Below, in pieces: positions 1 through 7,334 of a stretch of DNA of 13,211 bases (positions are counted from its first letter, which is position 1; each line of letters opens with the position of its first letter). Position numbers and translations under genes: made by a program. Under the pieces are notes generated by a model. It saw only the letters and a program-made list of their open reading frames with translations, did not search any database and had not been told where the DNA came from. The stretch is from Rickettsia typhi (GTDB lineage Bacteria; Pseudomonadota; Alphaproteobacteria; Rickettsiales; UBA1997), in NCBI GenBank assembly GCA_945861125.1, contig CAMASZ010000016.1, forward strand, positions 1 to 13,211. Direction: 5' to 3'.

Positions 1-167
1 TTGTGATTATTAGTAAAATATTTGCCACAATAAGGGCAAATAACGTGATCTTTTTTACCCATATTGAGATAAACCAAAGGATGTCTTGATGAACCCCTTT
101 CTCCATTGCATGAAACTTTTTTAGAATCAACAAACAATATATCAGAATGGCTATTTTGCAAAATCAT
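1..167 (-). CDS. CHCC-type zinc-finger domain protein (partial, 3' end outside window)
   Basis: The first 55 codons are visible, starting at an ATG at 167, and the frame runs open off the left edge. It shows the CHCC zinc-finger pattern: a Cys at residue 20 followed by N-G, His29 followed by P-L-V-Y-L, then a C-P-Y-C-G knuckle with Cys44 and Cys47. This pattern defines the small zinc-finger proteins of alphaproteobacteria, related to the C-terminal domain of mitochondrial complex I subunit NDUFS6. Family members are usually about 60-70 residues, so only a few residues should be missing. The likely ligands are Cys20, His29, Cys44 and Cys47. The exact cellular role in bacteria is not clear. It is transcribed away from the ScsB-like gene across a 354-nt gap. 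No Shine-Dalgarno sequence precedes the ATG, only an A/T run. The family call is firm; the function is unassigned. Confidence 0.82.
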   Translation of the reverse strand, partial: MILQNSHSDILFVDSKKVSCNGERGSSRHPLVYLNMGKKDHVICPYCGKYFTNNH

Positions 168-521
168 TTTTTAAAAAATTTAATTGATATACTCTAACTA
201 TTGGGCAATATTAAAAAAGTTTTTTAAGTCGGTATTTCATTCTATTTTGCTTATTTTTTTAACAAAATTTCTCAAAATATTTCCATATATTTATCGCAAT
301 TTTATTAAATGAAGCACTAAAAATATAAAAAAATTTGAATTTAAAAACCTTTGTTAACATTGCCTAGAATGTTGCATTTTTGTTATACTAACTTTACTAT
401 ATTGAGATTGTGGCAAAGTTAAGTAGTAATCTAAATTTTATTTAAATTATAAATAATGACAAGAAAAGTTTTATACTAAAGCCAATCCCTAAATATGTCT
501 TTATAAATTAATTTTAAAACC
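168..521. other. 354-nt AT-rich intergenic region between divergent genes
   Basis: No convincing gene or structured RNA is seen here. It must carry the promoters for both divergent neighbours. It contains an A/T palindrome at 211-227 with 8-nt arms around a single G. The 9-mer TTATACTAA occurs twice, at 383-391 and 471-479. There is a fair sigma70-like pair at 360-389. A second, weaker pair is TTGAGA at 402-407 with TAGTAA at 424-429. An ATG at 495, in frame with the downstream gene, is closed by a stop after three codons, so the downstream coding region does not extend into this region. Confidence 0.6.
360..389 (+). promoter_or_regulatory. Candidate sigma70-type promoter for the ScsB-like/gatA pair
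   Basis: TTGCCT at 360-365 is followed after 18 nt by TATACT at 384-389, which matches the -10 consensus at five of six positions and the -35 at four of six. Transcription would begin near 396 and leave a leader of roughly 125 nt before the ATG at 522. In sequence this AT-rich, chance matches are common, so this is the best candidate rather than a demonstrated promoter. Confidence 0.33.
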
Positions 522-2351
522 ATGCTAAAAAATTTCGGTAAAATATTTTTAACCCTTCTATTATCATTGTTTTTAAATTCTACATCACTAGCCAATAGTT
601 TAGATTGGCAGAATCATTCAAAAAAAGTTCAAACTAGATTATTAAGTAGTACATTTAATGATGAAGGTCAAAAAAAAATAATTCTAGGAGTTCATTTTTT
701 AATAGAAAAAGGCTGGAAAGTTTACGGTAAAGATTCTGAAGGAATAGGAATGCCTCCAAGCTTTGATTTTAAAGGATCTAATAATATTACAGATCATAAA
801 ATTATTTGGCCAGAAGCCGAGTTATCAGAAGAAAAAATTGGTAACACTTTATTTCGTTATTTTTATTACAATAACGAAGTTATTATTCCGGTTGAAATAG
901 GCTTGATTGATGCCAAACAAACTTCTGATATTAAATTAAATTTTGATTTTGCAATTTGCAAAGAAACCTGTATTCCAGTTAATGTTAAATATGAATTTAA
1001 GGTTAATAGTGACATAGATTATGATATATTGGCAACAATCCAACCCTACTCTTCTAAATCTCTTGGACTTGAAGAAAATAATTACAAATTTATTGTAAAA
1101 AATCATCAATATGACAGTAAAACTTTATTGATAACTTTAGTTTTTGCTCTAATCGGTGGTGCCATTTTAAACATTATGCCATGTGTATTACCAGTTATTT
1201 CAATTAAATTAATCTCATTGATTAAATATTCTCAACTAACAACTAAACAAGTTCGCTTCGCTTTTTTAGCAACATTAACTGGTATTATTAGTTGTTTTTT
1301 AATATTCGCAATTTTAGCTTCAATTATCAAAGTAACTGGCAACTCCGTTGGTTGGGGACTGCAATTTCAAAATCCTTACTTTTTAATATTTTTAATGGTG
1401 GTACTAGTATTTTTTACCTCTGAATTACTTGGTATCTTTGATATTCATTTTAGTCAAAATATTATAAATTTTGTCTATAATAAAATTCTTAAAAAAGAAG
1501 CTGAAAAAAATATTTTTATACCAAATTTTTTATCAGGCATATTAGCTGTTCTTCTTGCCACGCCGTGCTCTGCACCATTCCTTGGCTCGGCAATTACCTT
1601 TGCACTAACTCAAGATTTCTTAGCTATAATGCTGATATTTTTAACTACAGGGTTGGGTTTTGGCTTTCCATATATATTTTTAATGGTTGCACCAAATTTA
1701 GTAAATAAATTGCCAAAAACAGCCGAATGGAATCTAAAAATCAAAAAAATTATGGCTGGCTTTTTAATTGCAACCACAATCTGGATTAGCTATATTTTAA
1801 TCAATAACATTGGCTATTTACCCGGCTTAATTGCAATAATTATCGCTGTTAGCTTTTACAAAATATTACAACTTAAAGAAAAAATCATTCGTAATATTTT
1901 AATAGTAATCGCCTTAATTCTTATCTTTAACGTTCCTTTTAACATTCAAAAAAAACAATTTTCTCAAACTATAATTCAAAATCTTTATTGGAAAGAATTT
2001 AAAGAAGAAGATATAGCAAAATACTTATCAAATGATAAAGTTGTTTTAGTTGATATTACTGCCGATTGGTGCATTACTTGCAAATTCAACAAAATAAGAG
2101 TTTTAGAAAGTAAAGAAATTACTAATTTATTAGAAAGTGGAGAAGTAATAGGTCTTCGTGGCGATATTACTAAACCAAATGAAAAAATAATGGATTTTCT
2201 TCACAAAAATAATCGCTATGCAATCCCTTTTAATATTGTGTATGGTCCCAATGCCAAAGAAGGAATTGCCACTAGTGAATTGTTAACTAAAAAAGAATTA
2301 CTTACAGCAATTAAAAAAGCTAATAAAAAAACTAAGGACGAAATAAAATAA
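522..2351 (+). CDS. ScsB-like membrane thiol:disulfide interchange protein (DsbD superfamily)
   Basis: A 609-residue transmembrane electron carrier that passes reducing equivalents from cytoplasmic thioredoxin to periplasmic thiol proteins. Residues 1-25 form a signal peptide. Residues ~28-165 are the periplasmic alpha domain, with its redox pair in C-K-E-T-C (Cys146, Cys150). Residues ~201-472 are the hydrophobic beta domain with about eight membrane segments. It carries the two buried redox cysteines in M-P-C-V-L-P (Cys221) and A-T-P-C-S-A-P (Cys349). Residues ~480-600 are a thioredoxin-like gamma domain with W-C-I-T-C (Cys517, Cys520) and a cis-Pro loop near 569. The CX3C alpha pair and the TPCSAPFLG and TADWC motifs resemble ScsB (suppressor of copper sensitivity) proteins more than E. 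coli DsbD. All six expected cysteines are present. gatA starts 7 nt downstream. No Shine-Dalgarno sequence is visible. A general DsbD annotation would also be defensible. Confidence 0.88.
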   Translation: MLKNFGKIFLTLLLSLFLNSTSLANSLDWQNHSKKVQTRLLSSTFNDEGQKKIILGVHFLIEKGWKVYGKDSEGIGMPPSFDFKGSNNITDHKIIWPEAELSEEKIGNTLFRYFYYNNEVIIPVEIGLIDAKQTSDIKLNFDFAICKETCIPVNVKYEFKVNSDIDYDILATIQPYSSKSLGLEENNYKFIVKNHQYDSKTLLITLVFALIGGAILNIMPCVLPVISIKLISLIKYSQLTTKQVRFAFLATLTGIISCFLIFAILASIIKVTGNSVGWGLQFQNPYFLIFLMVVLVFFTSELLGIFDIHFSQNIINFVYNKILKKEAEKNIFIPNFLSGILAVLLATPCSAPFLGSAITFALTQDFLAIMLIFLTTGLGFGFPYIFLMVAPNLVNKLPKTAEWNLKIKKIMAGFLIATTIWISYILINNIGYLPGLIAIIIAVSFYKILQLKEKIIRNILIVIALILIFNVPFNIQKKQFSQTIIQNLYWKEFKEEDIAKYLSNDKVVLVDITADWCITCKFNKIRVLESKEITNLLESGEVIGLRGDITKPNEKIMDFLHKNNRYAIPFNIVYGPNAKEGIATSELLTKKELLTAIKKANKKTKDEIK

Positions 2352-2358
2352 CATTAAA

Positions 2359-3807
2359 ATGGATCTTACAAAACTCTCTATAAAACAAACTATTGAAGGC
2401 TTGAAAACAAAAAAGTTTACAAGTTTAGAGGTTACTAATTCATACATCAATAATATTGAAAAGAATCGTAATTTAAATAGCTTCATCACCGAAACATTTG
2501 ACTTGGCAATCGATCAAGCTAAAAAATCTGACGAAAATATTCAAAATGGAAGAATGCGTGAATTGGAAGGAATTCCTCTAGGTATTAAAGATTTATTCTG
2601 TACTAAAAATATTCGCACCACCTGTGCTTCAAAAATTTTAGAAAACTTTACGCCACCCTATGAATCAACGGTAACGCAAAAGCTTCTTGATGCTGGAGCT
2701 ATTTTTTTAGGAAAATTAAATATGGATGAATTTGCAATGGGCTCAACTAATTCTAGCTCATACTTTGGAAAAGCAATAAATCCATATAAGAAAAAAAACT
2801 CTAATGAAGATCTAGTTCCGGGAGGTTCTTCTGGTGGCTCAGCTATTGCCGTTGCAGCAAATTTATGCGCCGGCACCACTGGCTCAGATACAGGTGGATC
2901 AATTCGCCAGCCCGCTTCTTTTACAAATATTGTTGGCATTAAGCCAACATATGGCCGATGCTCAAGATATGGAATGATTGCATTTGCTAGCTCCCTCGAT
3001 CAAGCAGGAGTTTTTTCCAAAAATGTTTATGACGGCGCCCTTTTACAAAGAATAATAGCTGGACATGATCCAAAAGATTCAACATCATCAAAAATTCCTG
3101 TCCCTCAATTTGAAAAGCTTCTTGGCTCTGATTTAAAAGGAAAAAAAATTGGCATCCCTAAAGAATACCGAGTCGACAATATGCCCGATGAAATAGAAAA
3201 ATTATGGAATAAGGGTAAAAAGATTCTTATATCCAGAGGTGCTGAAATAGTTGATATTTCCTTACCTCACACTCAATATGCCGCTTCCGTTTATTACGTC
3301 ATTGCTCCTGCAGAATGTTCTTCAAACCTTGCTAGATTTGATGGAATAAGATATGGATATCGCAATCAAGAAAAAAACTTATCACTTGAAGAAATGTATG
3401 AAATAACTCGCTCTGAAGGATTTGGTAGCGAAGTTAAAAAGAGAATAATGATCGGAACTTATGTTTTATCAGCTGGATATTATGATGCTTATTATAAGAA
3501 AGCCCAAAAGGTAAGAAGATTGATAATGCAAGATTTTTTAGAGGCTTTTAAGCAAGTTGATGCAATATTAACACCCTCTACTCCAAACTCTGCATTTGCT
3601 TTCAATGAAATTAAAAATATTGATCCCGTAACCATGTATCTAAACGATGTTTTTACAGTGCCCGCAAATTTAGCCGGCCTTCCCGCAATGTCTATTCCCG
3701 CTGGTTTCGACAATAATAATTTACCATTAGGATTACAAATTATTGCTAATAATTTTGATGAACAAACTATGCTAAATATAGCATTAGCCATTGAAGAAAA
3801 TAAATAA
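2359..3807 (+). CDS. gatA: Glutamyl-tRNA(Gln)/aspartyl-tRNA(Asn) amidotransferase subunit A
   Basis: This is the 482-residue amidase subunit of the GatCAB complex. It releases ammonia from glutamine so that GatB can convert mischarged Glu-tRNA(Gln) or Asp-tRNA(Asn). The amidase signature is complete. The Lys-cisSer-Ser triad is Lys77 in G-I-K-D-L-F, Ser157 in P-G-G-S-S-G-G-S, and Ser181 in D-T-G-G-S-I-R-Q-P. These were placed by alignment from memory with Staphylococcus aureus GatA (Lys79, Ser154, Ser178). A few extra Lys/Asn-rich residues (about 144-152) lie ahead of the cis-Ser loop. The C-terminal L-P-L-G-L-Q-I-I-A-N segment is typical. The ATG at 2359 lies 7 nt after the preceding stop, so it is probably cotranscribed with the ScsB-like gene. 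gatC and gatB, often adjacent, are not here: the preceding gene is unrelated and the next gene is on the other strand. No Shine-Dalgarno sequence is seen. Confidence 0.96.
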   Translation: MDLTKLSIKQTIEGLKTKKFTSLEVTNSYINNIEKNRNLNSFITETFDLAIDQAKKSDENIQNGRMRELEGIPLGIKDLFCTKNIRTTCASKILENFTPPYESTVTQKLLDAGAIFLGKLNMDEFAMGSTNSSSYFGKAINPYKKKNSNEDLVPGGSSGGSAIAVAANLCAGTTGSDTGGSIRQPASFTNIVGIKPTYGRCSRYGMIAFASSLDQAGVFSKNVYDGALLQRIIAGHDPKDSTSSKIPVPQFEKLLGSDLKGKKIGIPKEYRVDNMPDEIEKLWNKGKKILISRGAEIVDISLPHTQYAASVYYVIAPAECSSNLARFDGIRYGYRNQEKNLSLEEMYEITRSEGFGSEVKKRIMIGTYVLSAGYYDAYYKKAQKVRRLIMQDFLEAFKQVDAILTPSTPNSAFAFNEIKNIDPVTMYLNDVFTVPANLAGLPAMSIPAGFDNNNLPLGLQIIANNFDEQTMLNIALAIEENK

Positions 3808-3830
3808 AAATTGATTTGCGACCATTGCCT

Positions 3831-4823
3831 TTAAGTAATGTTAGCAATAATCTCTTTAGAGAGGTAAAAAGCACTTTGAAATGCTGATTCTATCCTTCCT
3901 TGAATTAACCAATCGCCACAAATTGCTATTTTATTTTTAGGATCATAATAAAATTTTGATCCTTTTTGCTTTGAAATATTGGCATATCGCCATTTATGAA
4001 TATCGCTATGGATTATTTTTGGTAAACTGTTACCAATTGTGTATTCAAACTCTTTAATAAGCTCCTCTTTAACTTCTTCAATATTTCTATCCATATTATT
4101 TTCAGCCCAAGCATTTCTTGAAAGCACAGTATAAGCAAAAGATAATTGACGATCTGGTTTACTATTTTCAGAAGCTATCCAACTTAATTTTGAATTTTTT
4201 AAATAAGCTATATCCCAATTAATTGGCAATGCCTCATTAAAACCAATCATTAACGAGTAGCAACCAACCATTTTATAATTTTTTATTTTTTCATAAAATT
4301 CTAAATTTTCTGGAATCAAATCTAAAGCCTGTTGAGCTGGTACTGTTACTACTACCAAATCAAAATTTTCATAAAGATTATTTTCTTCATCAAGAATTGA
4401 TGCGCTGTTTTTTTTATGAATAATTTTTGAAATACGAGTTTGAAATTTAATTTTAAAATCTATTGCTAAGAATTTGCAAAGTTCGTTCATTCTTGGAACC
4501 GCTACGTAGTGAGCTGGATCATCTTGCCATTTTCTTGAAAAGGTTACTATGTTTTTATCAATTTCAACAAATCTTCCACACCATTTTTTTATTATATTTT
4601 TCTCAGATAATTTTAGTAAAAATTCTTTAAATTCTACAGTTTTTGCGGTAAAAAATTGTGCTCCAAAATCAAAACAAAAATTTTCTTTATATCTACTAGA
4701 CATCCTACCCGAGCAACCTCGCGCTTTTTCAAAAATTTCTATTTCAGCAATTTCTTTTAATTGATTTGCCAATACCAGCCCCGATATTCCAGCTCCAATT
4801 ATTGCTATTTTTGGCTTATTCAT
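3831..4823 (-). CDS. Renalase-like NAD(P)/FAD-dependent amine oxidoreductase family protein
   Basis: A 330-residue flavoprotein with an N-terminal Rossmann FAD motif, G-A-G-I-S-G (Gly10, Gly12, Gly15), and the expected acidic residue at Glu32 in I-F-E-K. Arg40 lies in the G-R-M-S motif and F-D-F-G-A-Q-F-F spans ~51-58. A C-terminal I-C-G-D-W...E-S-A-F motif (~301-314) closes the FAD site. This arrangement matches the renalase-like, predicted NAD/FAD-dependent oxidoreductases of bacteria. The substrate cannot be read from sequence. No signal peptide is seen, so it is probably cytoplasmic. I prefer the ATG at 4823; an in-frame TTG at 4829 would add two residues. The ATG overlaps the end of the upstream peroxidase gene by 8 nt (ATGAATAA), which implies cotranscription and probably translational coupling. 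It converges with gatA across 23 nt. Confidence 0.85.
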   Translation of the reverse strand: MNKPKIAIIGAGISGLVLANQLKEIAEIEIFEKARGCSGRMSSRYKENFCFDFGAQFFTAKTVEFKEFLLKLSEKNIIKKWCGRFVEIDKNIVTFSRKWQDDPAHYVAVPRMNELCKFLAIDFKIKFQTRISKIIHKKNSASILDEENNLYENFDLVVVTVPAQQALDLIPENLEFYEKIKNYKMVGCYSLMIGFNEALPINWDIAYLKNSKLSWIASENSKPDRQLSFAYTVLSRNAWAENNMDRNIEEVKEELIKEFEYTIGNSLPKIIHSDIHKWRYANISKQKGSKFYYDPKNKIAICGDWLIQGRIESAFQSAFYLSKEIIANIT

Positions 4824-5424
4824 TATCAATATTCTTTAATTCTTTTTCAATTTTTGAAACAAGCTTATCGTTATTAGGAGATATATTAGAATGGAAATAA
4901 TCGATTAATCTTCCATCGGAACTGATAAGATATTTATGAAAATTCCACTTTGGAGCGGTTCCAAATCCTAATTCAGATCTTGCCCACTTGTAAAAAGCAT
5001 GTGATTTATTACCAGATACAATTTCTTTTTTTACAACCAAAAAACTTACTCCATAGTTTAATTTACAAAATTTTTGTATTTCTTCGTCACTACCAAATTC
5101 CTGATTACCGAAATCTGTGCTTGGAACCGCTATTATTTCTAATCCCTGATTTTTATATTTCTTGTAGAGATTTTCTAAATCTTCATACTGTTTTGTAAAC
5201 CCACATTTTGAAGCAGTATTAACTATTAGCAGAACTTTATTTTTAAATTCTTTGAGAGAAATTTTTTGACCATCTGCTTTGGTAAAATAAAAATTGTAAG
5301 CACTATTTTTTATTTCATTTTCTTTTACCTCTCTCTCTTTTGCTTGCGTAGCTTTTGACGAAAAAAAACAAAACATAGTATTTGTAAGAATAATTATTTT
5401 TAATAAACTGATATAAACTTTCAT
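4816..5424 (-). CDS. Exported glutathione peroxidase family thiol peroxidase
   Basis: A 202-residue protein with a hydrophobic N-terminal signal (cleavage plausible after ~Ala28) followed by a complete GPx domain. The peroxidatic Cys74 sits in N-T-A-S-K-C-G-F. The other catalytic residues are Gln108 in F-G-N-Q-E-F-G and Trp160/Asn161 in K-W-N-F. Cys120 in K-F-C-K-L-N-Y-G aligns with the resolving cysteine of yeast Gpx3 (Cys82), so the enzyme should work as a two-Cys, thioredoxin-type peroxidase rather than a glutathione- or Sec-dependent one. The middle cysteine of many GPx proteins (F-P-C-N-Q-F-G) is serine here. Bacterial GPx proteins are usually about 160 residues and cytoplasmic; the extra length here is the leader. 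Cys19 is not in a good lipobox, so a soluble periplasmic form is more likely. It is the first gene of a two-gene unit, with 17 nt separating its ATG from the divergent metal ATPase. Confidence 0.92.
   Translation of the reverse strand: MKVYISLLKIIILTNTMFCFFSSKATQAKEREVKENEIKNSAYNFYFTKADGQKISLKEFKNKVLLIVNTASKCGFTKQYEDLENLYKKYKNQGLEIIAVPSTDFGNQEFGSDEEIQKFCKLNYGVSFLVVKKEIVSGNKSHAFYKWARSELGFGTAPKWNFHKYLISSDGRLIDYFHSNISPNNDKLVSKIEKELKNIDNE
5355..5381 (+). promoter_or_regulatory. Weak candidate promoter for the metal ATPase, inside the divergent peroxidase gene
   Basis: TTGACG at 5355-5360 matches five of six -35 positions and is followed after a short 15-nt A-rich spacer by TAGTAT at 5376-5381. 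The 17-nt gap between the two start codons is too short for a promoter, so any dedicated promoter must lie inside the opposite gene's signal-peptide codons, as this one would. The non-ideal spacing keeps confidence low. Confidence 0.22.
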
Positions 5425-5441
5425 AACAATGTAAAATTAAA

Positions 5442-7304
5442 ATGCTAGATAAAAAAATATTTAAGATCATAAAGACAAAGTGGCAAATTATCATAGCCTT
5501 ATCTTCACTATTTTCAATAATTCTTCATCTAATATTTAAAAACATCAATGATCAATTAGCCGAGATAATTTTATACACAATCATAATATTTGGTGGCATT
5601 CCTCTTTTGTTACAAATAATAATTCGTTTACTGAAAGGTAATTTTGGAGCTGATTTAATTGCCTTTATTGCCTTAATTTTAGCTATTTACTTACAAGATA
5701 ATTTTACTGCGGTTTTAATAATTTCAATGCTATCTAGTGGACAATCGCTTGAAGAATATGCTTCTCATCGAGCCTCATTTGTACTTGAGGCCCTTACTTC
5801 AAGAATGCCATCCAAAGTTCATTTAAAAAGTGATAATAATTTTTCAGATATCGATATTTCTCAAGTAAAAATAGGAGATTTGATTGCAGTATTTCCTCAC
5901 GAAATATGTGCAATTGATGGTGAAATAATTCAAGGTTATGGAACTATGGATGAATCATATCTTACTGGCGAACCATATCGAATTTCTAAAACTATTGGAT
6001 CAAAAGTTTTATCGGGAGCAATTAATGGCGATTCATTAATAATAGTAAAAACTGAAAAATTACCCAAAGATTCTCGTTATCATAAAATAATGGAAATCAT
6101 GCTCAACGCCAAAGAAAAAAAACCAAAAATGCGACGGATTGCTGATAAAATTGGCGCCGTATTTGCTCCAATAGCAATCACCATTGCAGGATTATCATAT
6201 TTTTTTACTGGCGATTTAGTTAATTTTTTAGCAGTTCTAACTATTGCTACACCTTGCCCTTTAATTATAGCAGTTCCAGTATCAATAATTAGCGCGATAT
6301 CAATTTCTGCTAAAAGAGGAATAATAATAAAAGATCCTACGGCACTTGAAATTCTACCAACTTGTTCAACAGCAATTTTTGACAAAACCGGAACTTTAAC
6401 ATATGGCGAGCCAACTCTTACAGAAATAATAGCGCTCGATAAGTATAGTGCTGACGAAGTTTTACAAAAAACTGCCAGTCTTGAGCGTTATTCTAGGCAC
6501 CCTCTTTCATCGGCCATTTTAAAAGAAGCTAGTAATAGAAATTTAATTTTACTTGATGCTGAAAATATTTCTGAAAAACCAGGTTACGGAATGTTTGGCA
6601 ATATCAGCAATAAAAAAATCATTATTACAAGTCGGAAAAAAACTGCTAGTCATCAAATTGGCTCTATTGCAATTCCAGAAATTGAAGCTGGCTTAGAATG
6701 CGTAGTAATTATTGATAACATTGTCAGTGGATTATTAAGGTTTAGAGATGTTCCAAGAAAAGAAAGTAAATCTTTTATAAATCACCTAGGAGATAATCAT
6801 AATTTTAAAAAAATAATTTTACTTTCCGGTGATCGTGATAGCGAAGTTAATTATCTTGCTCAAGCTCTTAATATTCAGGAATGCTATAGTTCAAAAAGCC
6901 CAGAACAAAAACTTGATTTTGTTAAAATAGAAACTTTAAGAAATAAAACATTATTTATGGGTGACGGAATTAATGATGCTCCAGCATTAATGACCGCAAC
7001 TGTTGGTATAGCTTTTGGTCAAATTAATAATATAACCTCTGAATCTGCTGGAATTGTAATTCTTGAAAATAATTTATTAAAAGTAGATGAATTAATTCAT
7101 ATTAGTACTTTAATGAGAAAAATTGCCATACAGAGCGCCGGCGGAGGAATGATCTTAAGTATTATTGGTATGATATTTGCTAGCTTTGGCATGATCTCTC
7201 CTGCACTGGGAGCAATAATTCAACAAATAATTGATGTTTTAGCAATTATGAACTCTTTAAGATTAACATTCTCAAAATCAATAAATAGCGATATCAAGGT
7301 TTAA
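5442..7304 (+). CDS. P1B-type heavy-metal translocating ATPase with TPC motif
   Basis: A 620-residue inner-membrane pump. There are four hydrophobic segments in residues ~17-98, an actuator domain with T-G-E-P (175-178), and two segments at ~238-256 and 260-290. The membrane metal site is T-P-C-P (270-273). The P-domain has D-K-T-G-T with phosphorylated Asp314. The N-domain has the P1B-specific His353-Pro354 and G-Y-G (381-383), and the hinge G-D-G-I-N-D spans 507-512. The last pair of segments lies at ~563-607 and ends in I-D-V-L-A-I-M-N-S-L-R. There is no N-terminal metal-binding domain or CXXC motif. Thr replaces the first Cys of the CPC motif of Cu and Zn/Cd/Pb pumps. TPC is reported for the P1B-5 subgroup (Ni/Fe-type), but I cannot assign a substrate. 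It may be monocistronic, since its neighbours lie on the other strand. No Shine-Dalgarno sequence is visible. Confidence 0.9.
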   Translation: MLDKKIFKIIKTKWQIIIALSSLFSIILHLIFKNINDQLAEIILYTIIIFGGIPLLLQIIIRLLKGNFGADLIAFIALILAIYLQDNFTAVLIISMLSSGQSLEEYASHRASFVLEALTSRMPSKVHLKSDNNFSDIDISQVKIGDLIAVFPHEICAIDGEIIQGYGTMDESYLTGEPYRISKTIGSKVLSGAINGDSLIIVKTEKLPKDSRYHKIMEIMLNAKEKKPKMRRIADKIGAVFAPIAITIAGLSYFFTGDLVNFLAVLTIATPCPLIIAVPVSIISAISISAKRGIIIKDPTALEILPTCSTAIFDKTGTLTYGEPTLTEIIALDKYSADEVLQKTASLERYSRHPLSSAILKEASNRNLILLDAENISEKPGYGMFGNISNKKIIITSRKKTASHQIGSIAIPEIEAGLECVVIIDNIVSGLLRFRDVPRKESKSFINHLGDNHNFKKIILLSGDRDSEVNYLAQALNIQECYSSKSPEQKLDFVKIETLRNKTLFMGDGINDAPALMTATVGIAFGQINNITSESAGIVILENNLLKVDELIHISTLMRKIAIQSAGGGMILSIIGMIFASFGMISPALGAIIQQIIDVLAIMNSLRLTFSKSINSDIKV

Positions 7305-7334
7305 AAAATCATAGAAATTTATGAAAAGTAAAAA

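Noticed and set aside
211..227. A/T palindrome TTAAAAAA-G-TTTTTTAA as a terminator or operator
   Set aside because: It consists of homopolymer runs, is upstream of both neighbouring genes, and matches no operator I recognise.
2658..2939. 93-codon open frame antisense to gatA, and similar antisense frames at 3492-3791, 6080-6385 and 10226-10576
   Set aside because: Each mirrors conserved catalytic regions of the sense gene and has no family signature of its own.
3808..3850. Possible terminator between gatA and the FAD gene (ATTGC...GCAAT)
   Set aside because: The stem is only 5 bp with a 15-nt loop, lies partly in coding sequence and has no T tract.
4549..5198. Open frames on the plus strand opposite the FAD oxidoreductase and peroxidase genes
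   Set aside because: They lie wholly inside genes with clear motifs on the other strand and encode no recognisable domain; they are shadows of real genes.
7309..7324. Short hairpin TCATA/TATGA after the ATPase gene
   Set aside because: A 5-bp A/T stem with no following T run is expected by chance in this composition.
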